Shown one piece after another: positions 41,695-50,479 of a stretch of DNA of 56,495 nt. The notes beneath the pieces are model-generated. The model had not been told where the DNA came from and searched no databases. It saw only the letters and a program-made list of their open reading frames with translations. The stretch's first letter is position 1. Each line of letters starts with the position of its first letter. This DNA is from Bacteroidales bacterium (lineage in GTDB: Bacteria; Bacteroidota; Bacteroidia; Bacteroidales; UBA932): contig JAFUZO010000041.1 in assembly GCA_017476575.1 (NCBI GenBank), positions 1 to 56,495 of the forward strand, given 5' to 3'. A program made the translations under genes and the position numbers.

Positions 41695-42303
41695 TCAGAT
41701 AATATAAGAATTAAGTTCTTCGACGACGAGCGTGTTGGCATCGACGACTTCGGTGACCTTGACCGGGGTGCCGGTCTTGATGGTGTCTCCGTCGGTTACG
41801 GCATTGTATTCACGGACGGCATTGTTGATGGTGATCTGGACCTTGCCCACGCCGGAGCGCTCGGCCGGAATCACCAGGTAGCACTTGCCTTGGCAGCCTA
41901 CGGCGGCTTTCCAGACGTTGATGTTGCCGCTCTGCTGCATCCCGGCGAGCCATTTGAAGAGGTACATTACAAGGGCGACCAGGCCGATGCCGACGAAGGC
42001 GGCGACGACCAGGAGGACGGCCGTAGACCTTACCTGGTCCTGCAGCAGGATGGCGGTCCAGCCGAACCCGAGGAAGAAGTTGACGAAATTGCGGAAGGTG
42101 TAGAGGTTGGACCCCCCTTCGATGTTGGAGATGTCGGTGTCGACATCGGCGCTGACATCGACATCCACGCCGAGGTCACCGTCGGCATCCGCGCCGACGA
42201 AGGTCATCACGCTCTGGATGATAAAGAGCAGGGAGGCGGAGAGGGTCACTCCCCAAAGGATTTTCATCGCGAGGCTGAGTCCAGCCCACCAGGCAGCTAT
42301 CAT
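41695..42303 (-). CDS. NfeD-like membrane protein
   Basis: The 202-residue protein has an N-terminal membrane helix, an acidic Asp/Val-rich exported stretch (GADADGDLGVDVDVSADVDTD), two or more further helices (about 75-125) and a C-terminal OB-fold domain (about 130-200, KVQITINNAVREYNAV and TLVVEE). This is the short NfeD form that partners flotillins. It is the first gene of the operon and has a complete promoter 24-53 bases upstream. The Asp-rich stretch might bind cations; that is only a suggestion. Confidence 0.85.
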   Translation of the reverse strand: MIAAWWAGLSLAMKILWGVTLSASLLFIIQSVMTFVGADADGDLGVDVDVSADVDTDISNIEGGSNLYTFRNFVNFFLGFGWTAILLQDQVRSTAVLLVVAAFVGIGLVALVMYLFKWLAGMQQSGNINVWKAAVGCQGKCYLVIPAERSGVGKVQITINNAVREYNAVTDGDTIKTGTPVKVTEVVDANTLVVEELNSYII

Positions 42304-42326
42304 AGGACAATCCGTATTGGTTTCTG

Positions 42327-42356
42327 CAAAGATAGAAAGAAATTATCGAAAAACAA
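42327..42356 (-). promoter_or_regulatory. Promoter of the NfeD-flotillin operon
   Basis: On the minus strand TTG (42356-42354), a 19-base spacer and TATCTTTG (42334-42327) make a full Bacteroidetes promoter 23 bases from the nfeD-like ATG. Confidence 0.75.
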
Positions 42357-42630
42357 TAAAAATTTCATATTTTTTCAAATTATCCCGTACACATGCCTAC
42401 ACTCCGGACACAGCTCTCTCTTCCCGCCGTCAGCCTCGGCATCCTGGGGGATGGGAGTCGTCATATTTCTAACTCTTCGACAATCAATCTGCCCGAAAAC
42501 ACGCTCCTCCCAACCCAGTCCAAAATGAAAGGGCTGGGAGGCTCCCATTTTTCAAAGAATTGAAAATGTGCAACTTACAAAGCACCGGATTCCCGACCTC
42601 TTGCGATGCCGGGCAGAGAATCCCTGTCTT
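42357..42630. other. Intergenic stretch with overlapping inverted repeats
   Basis: No gene was found in this stretch. CCTCCCA (42506-42512) pairs with TGGGAGG (42535-42541), and the second arm also pairs with the adjacent TCCCA in TGGGAGGCTCCCA (42535-42547), followed by five T. The pairings exclude each other. The stretch may hold the terminator of the amidase gene, which ends at 42631 on the minus strand. Confidence 0.4.
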
Positions 42631-45606
42631 TTATTCCAGCAGCGTGTCCATCGCTGCTTGCATGAGGTCTTTCCGGCTGTCCGGGGCGAGGATGCTCTCG
42701 ATGGGGAAACCAAGGGCAACGACCCGGTGCGTGCCGCTGTCATACGCTGTGCCGGCGGGGATGGCGGTGCCTGCGTAGCGGAGGATGGTACGGGCCTTCG
42801 GAGAAGCCGGTTCGATGCCGTCCGGGTTCTCCACCCGGTAGAGGACCGGGCTGTACTTGCGGTTGTAGGCGATGCTCCCGGGCAGGAAGCCGCCGTACGG
42901 CTCGACTACGCCCGACACGTCCCCGAAATTGGTCACCCATTTGTAGCCGAGGACCTCCTGGATGAAAGTCCGGGTCTGCTCCAGCGTGGCAGGATCGGGA
43001 GATACGGGATAGACCCGGTCCCAGGCGTCGGTCCCGATATAGGCACCGGAGAGAAGGACGTTCCCGCCCGCCGAAGTGTAGCGCCGCAGGGCCTCCTGGA
43101 GTGGTTCGGGGAAGACCTGATACCGGTCCGGCAGGGCTCCGCTGCCCATTTTCGTCGTCACCTGCTTGCCGCAGACGAGGTCGACGGCCGTGTAACCGGC
43201 GGCGTCCAGGGCGCAGAAGGCATCGCGGCTCATGGAACTGAAGGCATAACCTGCCTCCAACAGCGCCTTGCCATGCACGGAGGGGAAATCGAAGGTGTTG
43301 CCGGCGACCTTCCGCCCGGCCTGGTCGACATAGGAGCCGCCGAAGCCGGGGTTGTCGTCGTCTGTCCAGATGCGGGTGCGGTCGAACTGGTAGACCGGAC
43401 CTATGAAGTTGATGTCCTCGATGTAGGGGACGCCGCTGTCGATGTTGTCCATGAAACCGCCGTAGGACGGGGTGTCGAACCAGGCCGGGGCGGAGATACG
43501 GTCGAAGTTGTTGACAATGAGGACCGGACGGGCCCCGCCACCGGGATGGCCCACGGACAGGGTCTCGGACGGGAAACTCTTGCCGCCGTCGTTGAAGGCG
43601 ACGATCCGGAAACTCACGACCTGTCCCTTTCTGACCGGGACCGTCACGGACAGCCTTTCCCCGGAAGAGGCCGGTTGGATGCGGACTCCGTCGTCGAAGC
43701 CCCCGTCGCCGATGCGTGTCTGGAGGATATATCCGTCCGGTACGGCCGTCGGCTCCAGCGGGTCTTCGGCCGGCTTCCAGCTGAGGAGTGCCTTCCCGTC
43801 CCTGAGTTCCGCCGCGAAAGAGGTGACGGGCAGGGGTTGCACCACATAGGTACAGCCGTACCGGTTGGAGAGGTATTTCAGGATGCCCTTGTATACGGCC
43901 CGGGAGACCGTGAAACGGAAGGCCGGGTCGAGCCCATATTTCATGTCGGCGAAATTCTGGTGGGAGAGCACTTCCAGCAGGAGACCCGGCACGGAGGTGG
44001 TGCGGGATTCACTGTAAGAGCGGTCCCAGGTCTGGCGGCGGGACCAGGCCGGTTCGAACTGCGCCCGGATGTCGTCGACCACCTGGGTCTGGACGGCATC
44101 GGCGAGGGCGCGCCCGTTGAGGCGGCTTTCCCCGTCGGGGAGCCGGTCGCTGCCTTCACATAACAAAGTGTAGATAGCCAAGGTGCCGACAATCGAGTCG
44201 TTCGGCGTAAGGCCGGCATCGCTATGGAAGGCGAGGGAGAGGTCGAAGGGAATCTGGCGTCCCTCGGCATCAGGGTTGACCCGCGAACCGCCGGAAAGGT
44301 GCGTGACCCAGCGGCCCCGCCCGGCGAAATCCTTGGTGTAGTCGTTGTCCCAGTCGTCGAAGAGGGAGAGGTCGATGCCGCTCCACTGCATCCCGTACAG
44401 GGCACCTTCAGTGTAGGCAGGATAGCCGGACAGCATCCCGCCCCGCTCCACCTTGCCCATGCCGCCGCCGAAGCGGACAGCATCCGCCGTCACGACCCCG
44501 CCGGCCGCACTCCGGTTGGTGAGCCGGACATAGCCGTCGTCGCCCTCATCGAACAGGAAGGTCCCGAGGTAGACCCAGGTGCCGCCGCCCATCCGCTGGT
44601 TGACATGTAGTTGGGTATCTCCGCCGAGATGGTGGACCGTATAGCGGGCGTCGGTGGTGCTGTTGGCGAGGGACTTGTAGGAGACGTAGACCGCATAGCG
44701 GCCCCGCTCCGGGATGTCCGGACGCCAGGTGGCCTCGGCTTTGCGGTGGGCATCGTCCGATCCGGCCGTTTCCGCCATCCGGGCCGTGCCCAGGGTGAAA
44801 GGATTGTCGTAGCCGGAATAGACCGCCTTGGCATCGGCGAAGCCCACCCCGGCATCCGTCCAGTTGCCGGTCTCCTTGTAGCGGCCTTCCCGCCGCATCG
44901 ACGGGGTCCTGCGCTCGCGGAAGGCCGGATCGTTGTCGCAGACGACCTCATGGACCTGGGTGTCCCGCTCGCGGGGTGTCATCACGCAGGCTCCGGCATT
45001 CTCCAGCATCGGAATCAGGAACGGCAGGACAAAACTCTGGGTGAACAGGTCTTCGACCGTCCGGTGGGTGGCGGCCCGTTGCCATTCCCAGCGCCCGGTC
45101 TTGGCCTCGTAATAGCGGCCGTGGCTCTGCCAGAGGGCGATATGCCGGGCGGAGAGCCCCCTCGGCCAGTTGTCGTCGCCTCGCACGAGCGGGATGACCG
45201 ATCCCCGCGGATCGGAAACCCGCAGGCTGGTGGGTGCCGGTTTCCCGTCCTTGTGCAAGGCCGGCATCGGAAGGGACCCCAGTGCCGTCTTCTTGCCGTA
45301 GATTTCGCCGAGGGCATAAGACCGGTAGGCGGTGGGAAAGAGGGAGCGGAGTTCGTCCCGGAACCAGTCCACATCATCATTCCGCCAGGGATAGTCGACG
45401 AGGTCCTGGGTGAAGTAGAAGTCAAAGGTTGTGCCCCGCTGCATCACCTTGGTGAGCTTGAGGTCGGTGGCGACGGTGGTCCGCCGTTGCAGGCGCTCCC
45501 GGAGGGAGTCTGCGGCCGGCTGGAAGTCCCGTGCCAGACGGCCCTGTGCACCGAGGGACAGGGCCGTAAGGATGCAGAAGATGCTCAGGAGGGTTTTTCT
45601 GTACAT
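42631..45606 (-). CDS. Exported amidase/golvesin-domain protein (cell-wall amidase-like)
   Basis: ATG 45606 gives a 991-residue protein with a signal peptide (about 1-20, cut after LGAQ). The N-terminal half has features of zinc amidases of the N-acetylmuramoyl-L-alanine amidase type, split by an insert: IALWQSHGRYYE near residue 150 and LAFHSDAG near 440. The insert (about 270-400, with ARYTVHHLGGDTQLHVNQRMGG) matches a golvesin C-terminal-like / xanthan-lyase accessory domain. A fibronectin-III-like domain follows (about 590-680), then a C-terminal domain of unknown role. Family members are often called xanthan lyase in databases, which I think is misleading. It overlaps the VanZ gene by 22 bases. 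Confidence 0.75.
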   Translation of the reverse strand: MYRKTLLSIFCILTALSLGAQGRLARDFQPAADSLRERLQRRTTVATDLKLTKVMQRGTTFDFYFTQDLVDYPWRNDDVDWFRDELRSLFPTAYRSYALGEIYGKKTALGSLPMPALHKDGKPAPTSLRVSDPRGSVIPLVRGDDNWPRGLSARHIALWQSHGRYYEAKTGRWEWQRAATHRTVEDLFTQSFVLPFLIPMLENAGACVMTPRERDTQVHEVVCDNDPAFRERRTPSMRREGRYKETGNWTDAGVGFADAKAVYSGYDNPFTLGTARMAETAGSDDAHRKAEATWRPDIPERGRYAVYVSYKSLANSTTDARYTVHHLGGDTQLHVNQRMGGGTWVYLGTFLFDEGDDGYVRLTNRSAAGGVVTADAVRFGGGMGKVERGGMLSGYPAYTEGALYGMQWSGIDLSLFDDWDNDYTKDFAGRGRWVTHLSGGSRVNPDAEGRQIPFDLSLAFHSDAGLTPNDSIVGTLAIYTLLCEGSDRLPDGESRLNGRALADAVQTQVVDDIRAQFEPAWSRRQTWDRSYSESRTTSVPGLLLEVLSHQNFADMKYGLDPAFRFTVSRAVYKGILKYLSNRYGCTYVVQPLPVTSFAAELRDGKALLSWKPAEDPLEPTAVPDGYILQTRIGDGGFDDGVRIQPASSGERLSVTVPVRKGQVVSFRIVAFNDGGKSFPSETLSVGHPGGGARPVLIVNNFDRISAPAWFDTPSYGGFMDNIDSGVPYIEDINFIGPVYQFDRTRIWTDDDNPGFGGSYVDQAGRKVAGNTFDFPSVHGKALLEAGYAFSSMSRDAFCALDAAGYTAVDLVCGKQVTTKMGSGALPDRYQVFPEPLQEALRRYTSAGGNVLLSGAYIGTDAWDRVYPVSPDPATLEQTRTFIQEVLGYKWVTNFGDVSGVVEPYGGFLPGSIAYNRKYSPVLYRVENPDGIEPASPKARTILRYAGTAIPAGTAYDSGTHRVVALGFPIESILAPDSRKDLMQAAMDTLLE

Positions 45607-46004
45607 GGTTTCCGCTGTTTCCGGATATCGAGAAGGAAGACGATGAGGGAACTGGACGCGAGGGCGAGCAGGTCTGCCAGGAAATCGGCCCGGTCGCCGC
45701 TGCGGTAGTCGGTGAAAGATTGCCCGACTTCCGTGCCTGCCGCGATAAGGCAGCCGGTCATGAAGGTCAGACAGATGTACCCGAACGAGGACCAGAAGGT
45801 CTCGGTGTACCGGTCGAAGGCCAGCCAGGCCAGGAGCGGGAACGGGAAGAACATGCAGAAGTGCACGATCTTGTCGGTAGGGATGCCCCAATAGGCCCGC
45901 TGTACTTTCGGCACAGCATTGAAATGCCCGAAGCACAGCCAGACGACAGCAATGAGGTACAGCACGAACAGGATCCGTGCGAGCAGGAGTTGTTTCCGGG
46001 TCAT
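45585..46004 (-). CDS. VanZ-like membrane protein
   Basis: ATG 46004 gives 139 residues with about four membrane segments (8-26, 45-65, 75-95, 105-125) and the VanZ-like pattern DKIVHFCMFFPF...EVGQSFTDYRSGDRADFLADLLA. VanZ is linked to teicoplanin resistance in enterococci, but most homologues have no proven role. The start overlaps the stop of the family-9-like gene (ATGA), and its 3' end overlaps the amidase gene by 22 bases, so translation is probably coupled. Confidence 0.85.
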   Translation of the reverse strand: MTRKQLLLARILFVLYLIAVVWLCFGHFNAVPKVQRAYWGIPTDKIVHFCMFFPFPLLAWLAFDRYTETFWSSFGYICLTFMTGCLIAAGTEVGQSFTDYRSGDRADFLADLLALASSSLIVFLLDIRKQRKPCTEKPS

Positions 46005-46636
46005 CGCAGGATCAGTTCGCCGAAGCATTCGGGGCGGTGGAAGTCGGGGGACGGCGTATCGATCCGGTTCCAGCTGACGAAATGGGGATGGGCGGTCTTG
46101 TCGCCGCACTTATAGAAGTTGGCCCTCAGCCGCTCCGGCAGGTCATCCGGGTCTATGCCGATCAGTACAAACGGGATGAAGAGGGTTACCCGCCAGTTCC
46201 AGATGCCGCCTTCGTAGTCCTGAGAACCTTCGAACTGGGCGGTCCGGAGGATCTGGTCCATCTCGTCGGAGGGGCGGCGGACCCGGTTGTTCCGGTCTGG
46301 CCCGGCTGCGGCGAGCACCTTGCCAAGCGGATTGATTTCGAAATTGTAGTATTCACTGCCGTCAGGATTCTCCACGAAGAATTCGCAGCAGCTGTCCTCC
46401 CACTGGGAACCGTTGTCTTCCAGGTTCTGCGCCCGAAGGTCGAGTCCGCTCACGCGGAAGTCGACAAGCAGTCCTTCCCCGGTGCGGGCGATCCGCCCGG
46501 CGCAAAGGGGAGCGTAGGGATATTCAGACGGCCAGTCGACCTGGTCCACCTGGAAACGGGTGCCGTACAGCTCGAGGGCGGTGTCCAGGTCCAGGTCGAG
46601 GTCTTCGGGAATGAAGGGGATGGTCAGGGTTTTCAT
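46001..46636 (-). CDS. Carbohydrate-binding family 9-like protein
   Basis: The 211-residue protein fits the CBM9-like family: WEDSCCEFFVENPDGSEYYNFEINPLGKVLAA and the C-terminal ANFYKCGDKTAHPHFVSWNRIDTPSPDFHRPECFGEL are typical. It has no signal peptide or membrane segment, so the product seems to stay in the cytoplasm, and the name should not be taken as proof of polysaccharide binding. The gene overlaps both neighbours by four bases in the ABC exporter to amidase operon. Confidence 0.8.
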   Translation of the reverse strand: MKTLTIPFIPEDLDLDLDTALELYGTRFQVDQVDWPSEYPYAPLCAGRIARTGEGLLVDFRVSGLDLRAQNLEDNGSQWEDSCCEFFVENPDGSEYYNFEINPLGKVLAAAGPDRNNRVRRPSDEMDQILRTAQFEGSQDYEGGIWNWRVTLFIPFVLIGIDPDDLPERLRANFYKCGDKTAHPHFVSWNRIDTPSPDFHRPECFGELILR

Positions 46637-48483
46637 AAGGCTTGCATGTCGTTGAGTTTCTTGTAATAGCCGCCACGGGCGATCAGCTCGTCGTGCCGGC
46701 CGCGCTCCACGACCCGCCCCTCATGCATGACGATGATTTCGTCCGCATTCTTGATGGTGGACAGGCGGTGGGCGATGGCGATGGTCGTCCGGGTGGACAT
46801 CAGCCGGTCCAGGGCGTCCTGCACGATGCGCTCGGATTCGGTATCGAGGGAGGCGGTGGCCTCGTCGAGGATCAAGATCGGCGGGTTCTTGAGGATGGCC
46901 CGGGCGATGGAGAGCCGCTGGCGCTGCCCGCCGGAAAGCCGCATGCCGCGGTCGCCGATATTGGTCTGGTAGCCCTCTTCCTTCTCCATGATGAAGTCGT
47001 GGGCGTTGGCGATCCGGGCGGCGGCCACGACTTCCTCCTCGGTCGCTCCTTCCACGCCGAAGGCGATGTTGTTGAAGATGGTATCGTTGAACAGGATCGG
47101 GTCCTGGTTGACATTGCCCATCAGGGCGCGGAGGTCCTTGATCCGGACATCCTTGATGTCCTTCCCGTCGATGGTGATGCGGCCGCCGGAAACATCGTAG
47201 AACCGGGGGATCAGGTCGACGAGGGTGGACTTGCCGGCGCCCGATTCGCCCACGATGGCGACCATCTTGCCGCGAGGGATATCGAGGTCGATGCCCTTCA
47301 GGATCTCCCGGCCGTTCTCATAGGAGAACTGGACGCCGCTGAAGGTGATCCTGTCCCGGAATCCGTCCAGTTCCACCGGATGCTCCGGCTCCTGGATGGG
47401 GTTCTCCGCCTCCAGGATCTTGTTGATGCGCTCCATGGAGGCGAGTCCCTTCGGAATGCCGTAGGTGGCCTTGGAGAGTTCCTTGATGGGGGCGATGACC
47501 GAGTAGAGGATGACCATGAAGAAGATGAACTGCGACGCATCCATGAAGCGGCCGCCGAACAGGCCCTTCCCCCGGATGATCAGGACGCCGCCGATGGCCA
47601 GCACGATCATGATCATGACGGTGCCGAGGAATTCGCTCACCGGATGGGCGAGGGCCTGGCGGGCGTTGACCCGGCTGACCTTGCGCCGCATCGCATCCGT
47701 CACGGCAAGGAAACGGCCGGACATCTTCTTCTCGGCGTTGAACGCCTTGATGATGCGGAGACCGCCCAGGGTCTCCTCGACCTGGGACATGGTGTCGCTC
47801 CAGAGGGTCTGGGCTTCGAGGGACTGCCGCTTGAGCTGCTTGCCGATGACGCCCATGATCCAGATGAAGGCCGGGACGAACACGATGATGATCAGGACCA
47901 TCTCCGGGCTGGTGAACAGGAGGACGCCGAAGTAGAAGAGGATGAGGATCGGGTCCTTGATCAGCATCTCGATGGAGGACGTGATGGAGGCTTCGACCTC
48001 ACCGACATCACCGCTCATGCGGGCGATGATGTCGCCCTTGCGCTCCTGGGAGAAGAAGCCGATCGGCAGGGACAGGATCTTGTTGTAGATGCGGTTGCGG
48101 ATATCCTTGACGATGCCGTTGCGGATGGGGATCATCACGGCCGTGGAGCCGAAATAGCAGGACGTCTTGAGGGCGGTGAAGAAGATCATCACGGCGCAAA
48201 GCAGGAGCAGGGTCGTGACGGCACCGTGGACCTCGGTGAAGTCGCTGACCCACCAGTAGGCGTTGTTGACGAGGATGTCCTTGAAACTGAATCCGTCGGA
48301 CCCCCAGGGGATGAATTCGTAGCGGGTTGTGTCCAGCCGGAACAAAATGTTCAGCAGCGGGATGATCACGGCGAACGAGAAGATGTTGAAGACGGCCGAC
48401 AATATGTTCAGGAGGACGGCGCCTCCGAGGTATCGTTGATAGGGAGAGGCGTACTGCCTCATCATCTGGATGAATTCTTTCAT
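46633..48483 (-). CDS. MsbA-like ABC exporter (fused permease-ATPase)
   Basis: The 616-residue half-transporter has six membrane helices in residues 15-330 and an ABC ATPase domain with Walker A GESGAGKST, signature LSGGQRQR, Walker B ILILDEATASLD and the H-loop AHRLSTI. The overall layout is that of lipid A/phospholipid flippases (MsbA) and multidrug exporters. It is the first gene of the envelope operon and has a full promoter. Lipid export is likely but not certain from sequence. Confidence 0.88.
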   Translation of the reverse strand: MKEFIQMMRQYASPYQRYLGGAVLLNILSAVFNIFSFAVIIPLLNILFRLDTTRYEFIPWGSDGFSFKDILVNNAYWWVSDFTEVHGAVTTLLLLCAVMIFFTALKTSCYFGSTAVMIPIRNGIVKDIRNRIYNKILSLPIGFFSQERKGDIIARMSGDVGEVEASITSSIEMLIKDPILILFYFGVLLFTSPEMVLIIIVFVPAFIWIMGVIGKQLKRQSLEAQTLWSDTMSQVEETLGGLRIIKAFNAEKKMSGRFLAVTDAMRRKVSRVNARQALAHPVSEFLGTVMIMIVLAIGGVLIIRGKGLFGGRFMDASQFIFFMVILYSVIAPIKELSKATYGIPKGLASMERINKILEAENPIQEPEHPVELDGFRDRITFSGVQFSYENGREILKGIDLDIPRGKMVAIVGESGAGKSTLVDLIPRFYDVSGGRITIDGKDIKDVRIKDLRALMGNVNQDPILFNDTIFNNIAFGVEGATEEEVVAAARIANAHDFIMEKEEGYQTNIGDRGMRLSGGQRQRLSIARAILKNPPILILDEATASLDTESERIVQDALDRLMSTRTTIAIAHRLSTIKNADEIIVMHEGRVVERGRHDELIARGGYYKKLNDMQAL

Positions 48484-48501
48484 TTACATCATATAATCCT
48501 A

Positions 48502-48532
48502 CAAATATAGGGATATTTCGTTATCTTTGCAA
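48502..48532 (-). promoter_or_regulatory. Promoter of the ABC exporter operon
   Basis: On the minus strand TTG (48532-48530), a 20-base spacer and TATATTTG (48509-48502) form a full promoter 18 bases before the ATG. It overlaps the divergent promoter at 48522. Confidence 0.7.
48522..48529 (+). promoter_or_regulatory. Putative -7 element of the glycosyltransferase-like gene
   Basis: TATCTTTG lies 21 bases before the ATG at 48551 and inside the spacer of the divergent ABC promoter, so the two start sites probably compete. Confidence 0.55.
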
Positions 48533-48550
48533 CGATAAACGTTGTACGTC

Positions 48551-49405
48551 ATGTCAGAATTCGCCATTATCCTGCCGGCCGCTCCGGCGGCCGACCTGCA
48601 CCGGACCCTTTCTTCGCTGGTGTTCCAGAAAGAGAAGGATTTCCAGGTCTACCTGGTCCAGTCTCCCGGCACCTCGGAGGCCGTGACTGGATTCGAAGAC
48701 CGGCTTCCGCTCAAGTGGGTGGACATCGCTTCCGGCGGAGGTGCGTTCTCCGCCCTGGCCGCTGTGAAGGACGAACCGTTCGTCTGCTTCCTCACCCCGG
48801 AAGTAGACCTTGCGCCGAAGAGCCTGCGCCGCATGCGCCGCTGCATCGACGGCCATCCCGGGCACGACGTCTACCATTGGAACCTGGCGGCTCCAGCCCG
48901 GAAATATGGGTTGAAGACGGCTCCTGCCCGTCTTTTCAAGGAGGTCTTTTTCAAGGGGGGCGTCGCGCCGCTCTCCTCGTTCGTGTTCCGCCGCAGTGCA
49001 CTGGCTGCATGGCTGGCCTCCGCTCCGTCAGCGGCGGACTCCGCCCTGGCCGCTGTCCTTGCCTGTGCCGGGGAACAGGGCATCCGCACGGCCCGCTGGG
49101 AGCGGCTGGGCTGGCACCGCCCGGCTCCTGCGGCAGATCCAGCGGCCCTGGAGCGGGAAGTCCGTGCGAACCTTGCCTTCTTCCGCTGGACCGAGTCTTT
49201 CTTCGGGAACGCCTATCCGGTCGGGGTCGGGGACCGGCTCGACCTGTTTGCCACGGAGGCGGCCCGCCTGTATCCGAGCTATACGGCCGACGAACTCAAG
49301 GCGCTTATGCAGGAATTCGCCGTCGTGGATGGTCCGGTCCGCAAACTGCGGGCTTCGTCGGCGCTGAAAGGGGCGCTGAAACGGCGGAAGGAAACCCTTC
49401 TATAA
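48551..49405 (+). CDS. GT2-like glycosyltransferase-family protein
   Basis: The 284-residue protein has the start of a GT-A fold: FAIILPAAPAADLHRTLSSLVFQKEKDFQVYLVQS, and FVCFLTPEVDLAPKSLRRM, in which EVD may stand for the metal-binding DxD. There is no membrane segment. Family members add sugars to glycans or lipids, but the acidic motif is weak and the C-terminal half is poorly conserved, so activity is unsure. It is divergent from the envelope operon and its 3' end overlaps the convergent M28 gene by six bases. Confidence 0.6.
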   Translation: MSEFAIILPAAPAADLHRTLSSLVFQKEKDFQVYLVQSPGTSEAVTGFEDRLPLKWVDIASGGGAFSALAAVKDEPFVCFLTPEVDLAPKSLRRMRRCIDGHPGHDVYHWNLAAPARKYGLKTAPARLFKEVFFKGGVAPLSSFVFRRSALAAWLASAPSAADSALAAVLACAGEQGIRTARWERLGWHRPAPAADPAALEREVRANLAFFRWTESFFGNAYPVGVGDRLDLFATEAARLYPSYTADELKALMQEFAVVDGPVRKLRASSALKGALKRRKETLL

Positions 49406-50395
49406 GATGCGGGTCAAGTAGTTGAACATCAGGAAGATCCGCTTCTTCATCACAGCATAGTCGAGTGATGCGGCATCGTCGTAAGGCTTGTTGTTGTTGA
49501 GGGTGATGCCGGAAGTGAACAGGACGGCCGGGACGCCATGCTCCAGGAAGACCTTCTGGTCGCAGACCTGACGGTAGAACAGCCGGGTGAAGTCCTTGCT
49601 CCCATAATAGGTGAAACCGAGGTCGAGATCCAGGCGCTGGCTTCGATTGACTGCCATCAGCAGGTCGCGCCGTCCGTCCTGCGCTTCGCCAAGCATGATC
49701 AGATAGTCCGGCCGCCCCTTGTGGATCGGAGAGAGGGTCGCGCCGACCTGGTCTATATTGATGACCAAGGCGATATCCTTCTTCGTGACGGCCTTTCCGG
49801 TCTCCGGATCCGGCAGCATCCCTCCGCTGACCAGGTCCCACAGTGCCTCCGCCCCGCCCAGGCTCTGCTGCTTCCCGTCCAGGGCGACGAAGATGAGGGT
49901 CTTGCCGTAGGTCCGGCCGAGTTCCTTCATCCGCTGGACCATCTCCGCGAGGGTGAGGAGGGCCGTAACGCCTGAGGCGTTGCTGTCTGCCCCAGGGTAG
50001 AGGGTGCCGTCGAGGATGCCGAGATGGTCATAGTGGGCGGTGACGACGATATACTGCCGGGAAACGGTCTCCCGACCGGGCAGGAAGCCGATGACATTGC
50101 GGCCCGTCGCCCCGGTCCGGCTGCGGAATCCGCGGTAGAAGCTGCCTTCAGGAGGAAGGAGGCCGATGCCCTCGAAACGTTGTCCCAGCCATCCTGCGGC
50201 CCGGGCGCTGCCGGAGGTCCCGGTCTTGCGCCCTGCGCAGATGGCGTCGGCGAGGAATTCGACCTGGCTGCGCAGCCCCTCTTCGGAGACGATGTATTCG
50301 GCATTCTTCGTGCTGATGACATAGTTCTTCTGCTGGGCTGCCAGGGGAACCGCCGCCAGAAAAACCGCCAGGAGCAAAAATATTTTCCGTCTCAT
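49400..50395 (-). CDS. M28-type peptidase-like protein lacking active-site residues
   Basis: ATG 50395 gives 331 residues with a signal peptide (1-20, cut after PLAA). The M28 fold is evident: TAHYDHLG (His121), GADSNASGV (Asp137), and INIDQVG (Asp215). But where active members have a Gly-Glu-Glu motif holding the catalytic base and a zinc ligand, this protein has DGKQQS (Lys175, Gln176). The C-terminal His of the usual HTPDD motif reads NNNKPYDD. So it keeps the fold but probably not two-zinc peptidase activity. The long frame continuing upstream of the signal peptide runs antisense to the TPR gene and is not coding. Confidence 0.75.
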   Translation of the reverse strand: MRRKIFLLLAVFLAAVPLAAQQKNYVISTKNAEYIVSEEGLRSQVEFLADAICAGRKTGTSGSARAAGWLGQRFEGIGLLPPEGSFYRGFRSRTGATGRNVIGFLPGRETVSRQYIVVTAHYDHLGILDGTLYPGADSNASGVTALLTLAEMVQRMKELGRTYGKTLIFVALDGKQQSLGGAEALWDLVSGGMLPDPETGKAVTKKDIALVINIDQVGATLSPIHKGRPDYLIMLGEAQDGRRDLLMAVNRSQRLDLDLGFTYYGSKDFTRLFYRQVCDQKVFLEHGVPAVLFTSGITLNNNKPYDDAASLDYAVMKKRIFLMFNYLTRIL

Positions 50396-50419
50396 CGTCA
50401 ATCGGGCACGAAAAGTGAT

Positions 50420-50427
50420 TATCTTTG
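50420..50427 (+). promoter_or_regulatory. Putative -7 element of the TPR gene
   Basis: TATCTTTG matches the TAnnTTTG consensus 52 bases before the TPR gene ATG. No upstream TTG at the normal distance was seen. Confidence 0.45.
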
Positions 50428-50479
50428 TAAATTGGTGACGAAAATAGACATTTCGCTCCATATTTGAAAATTTTTTTGA

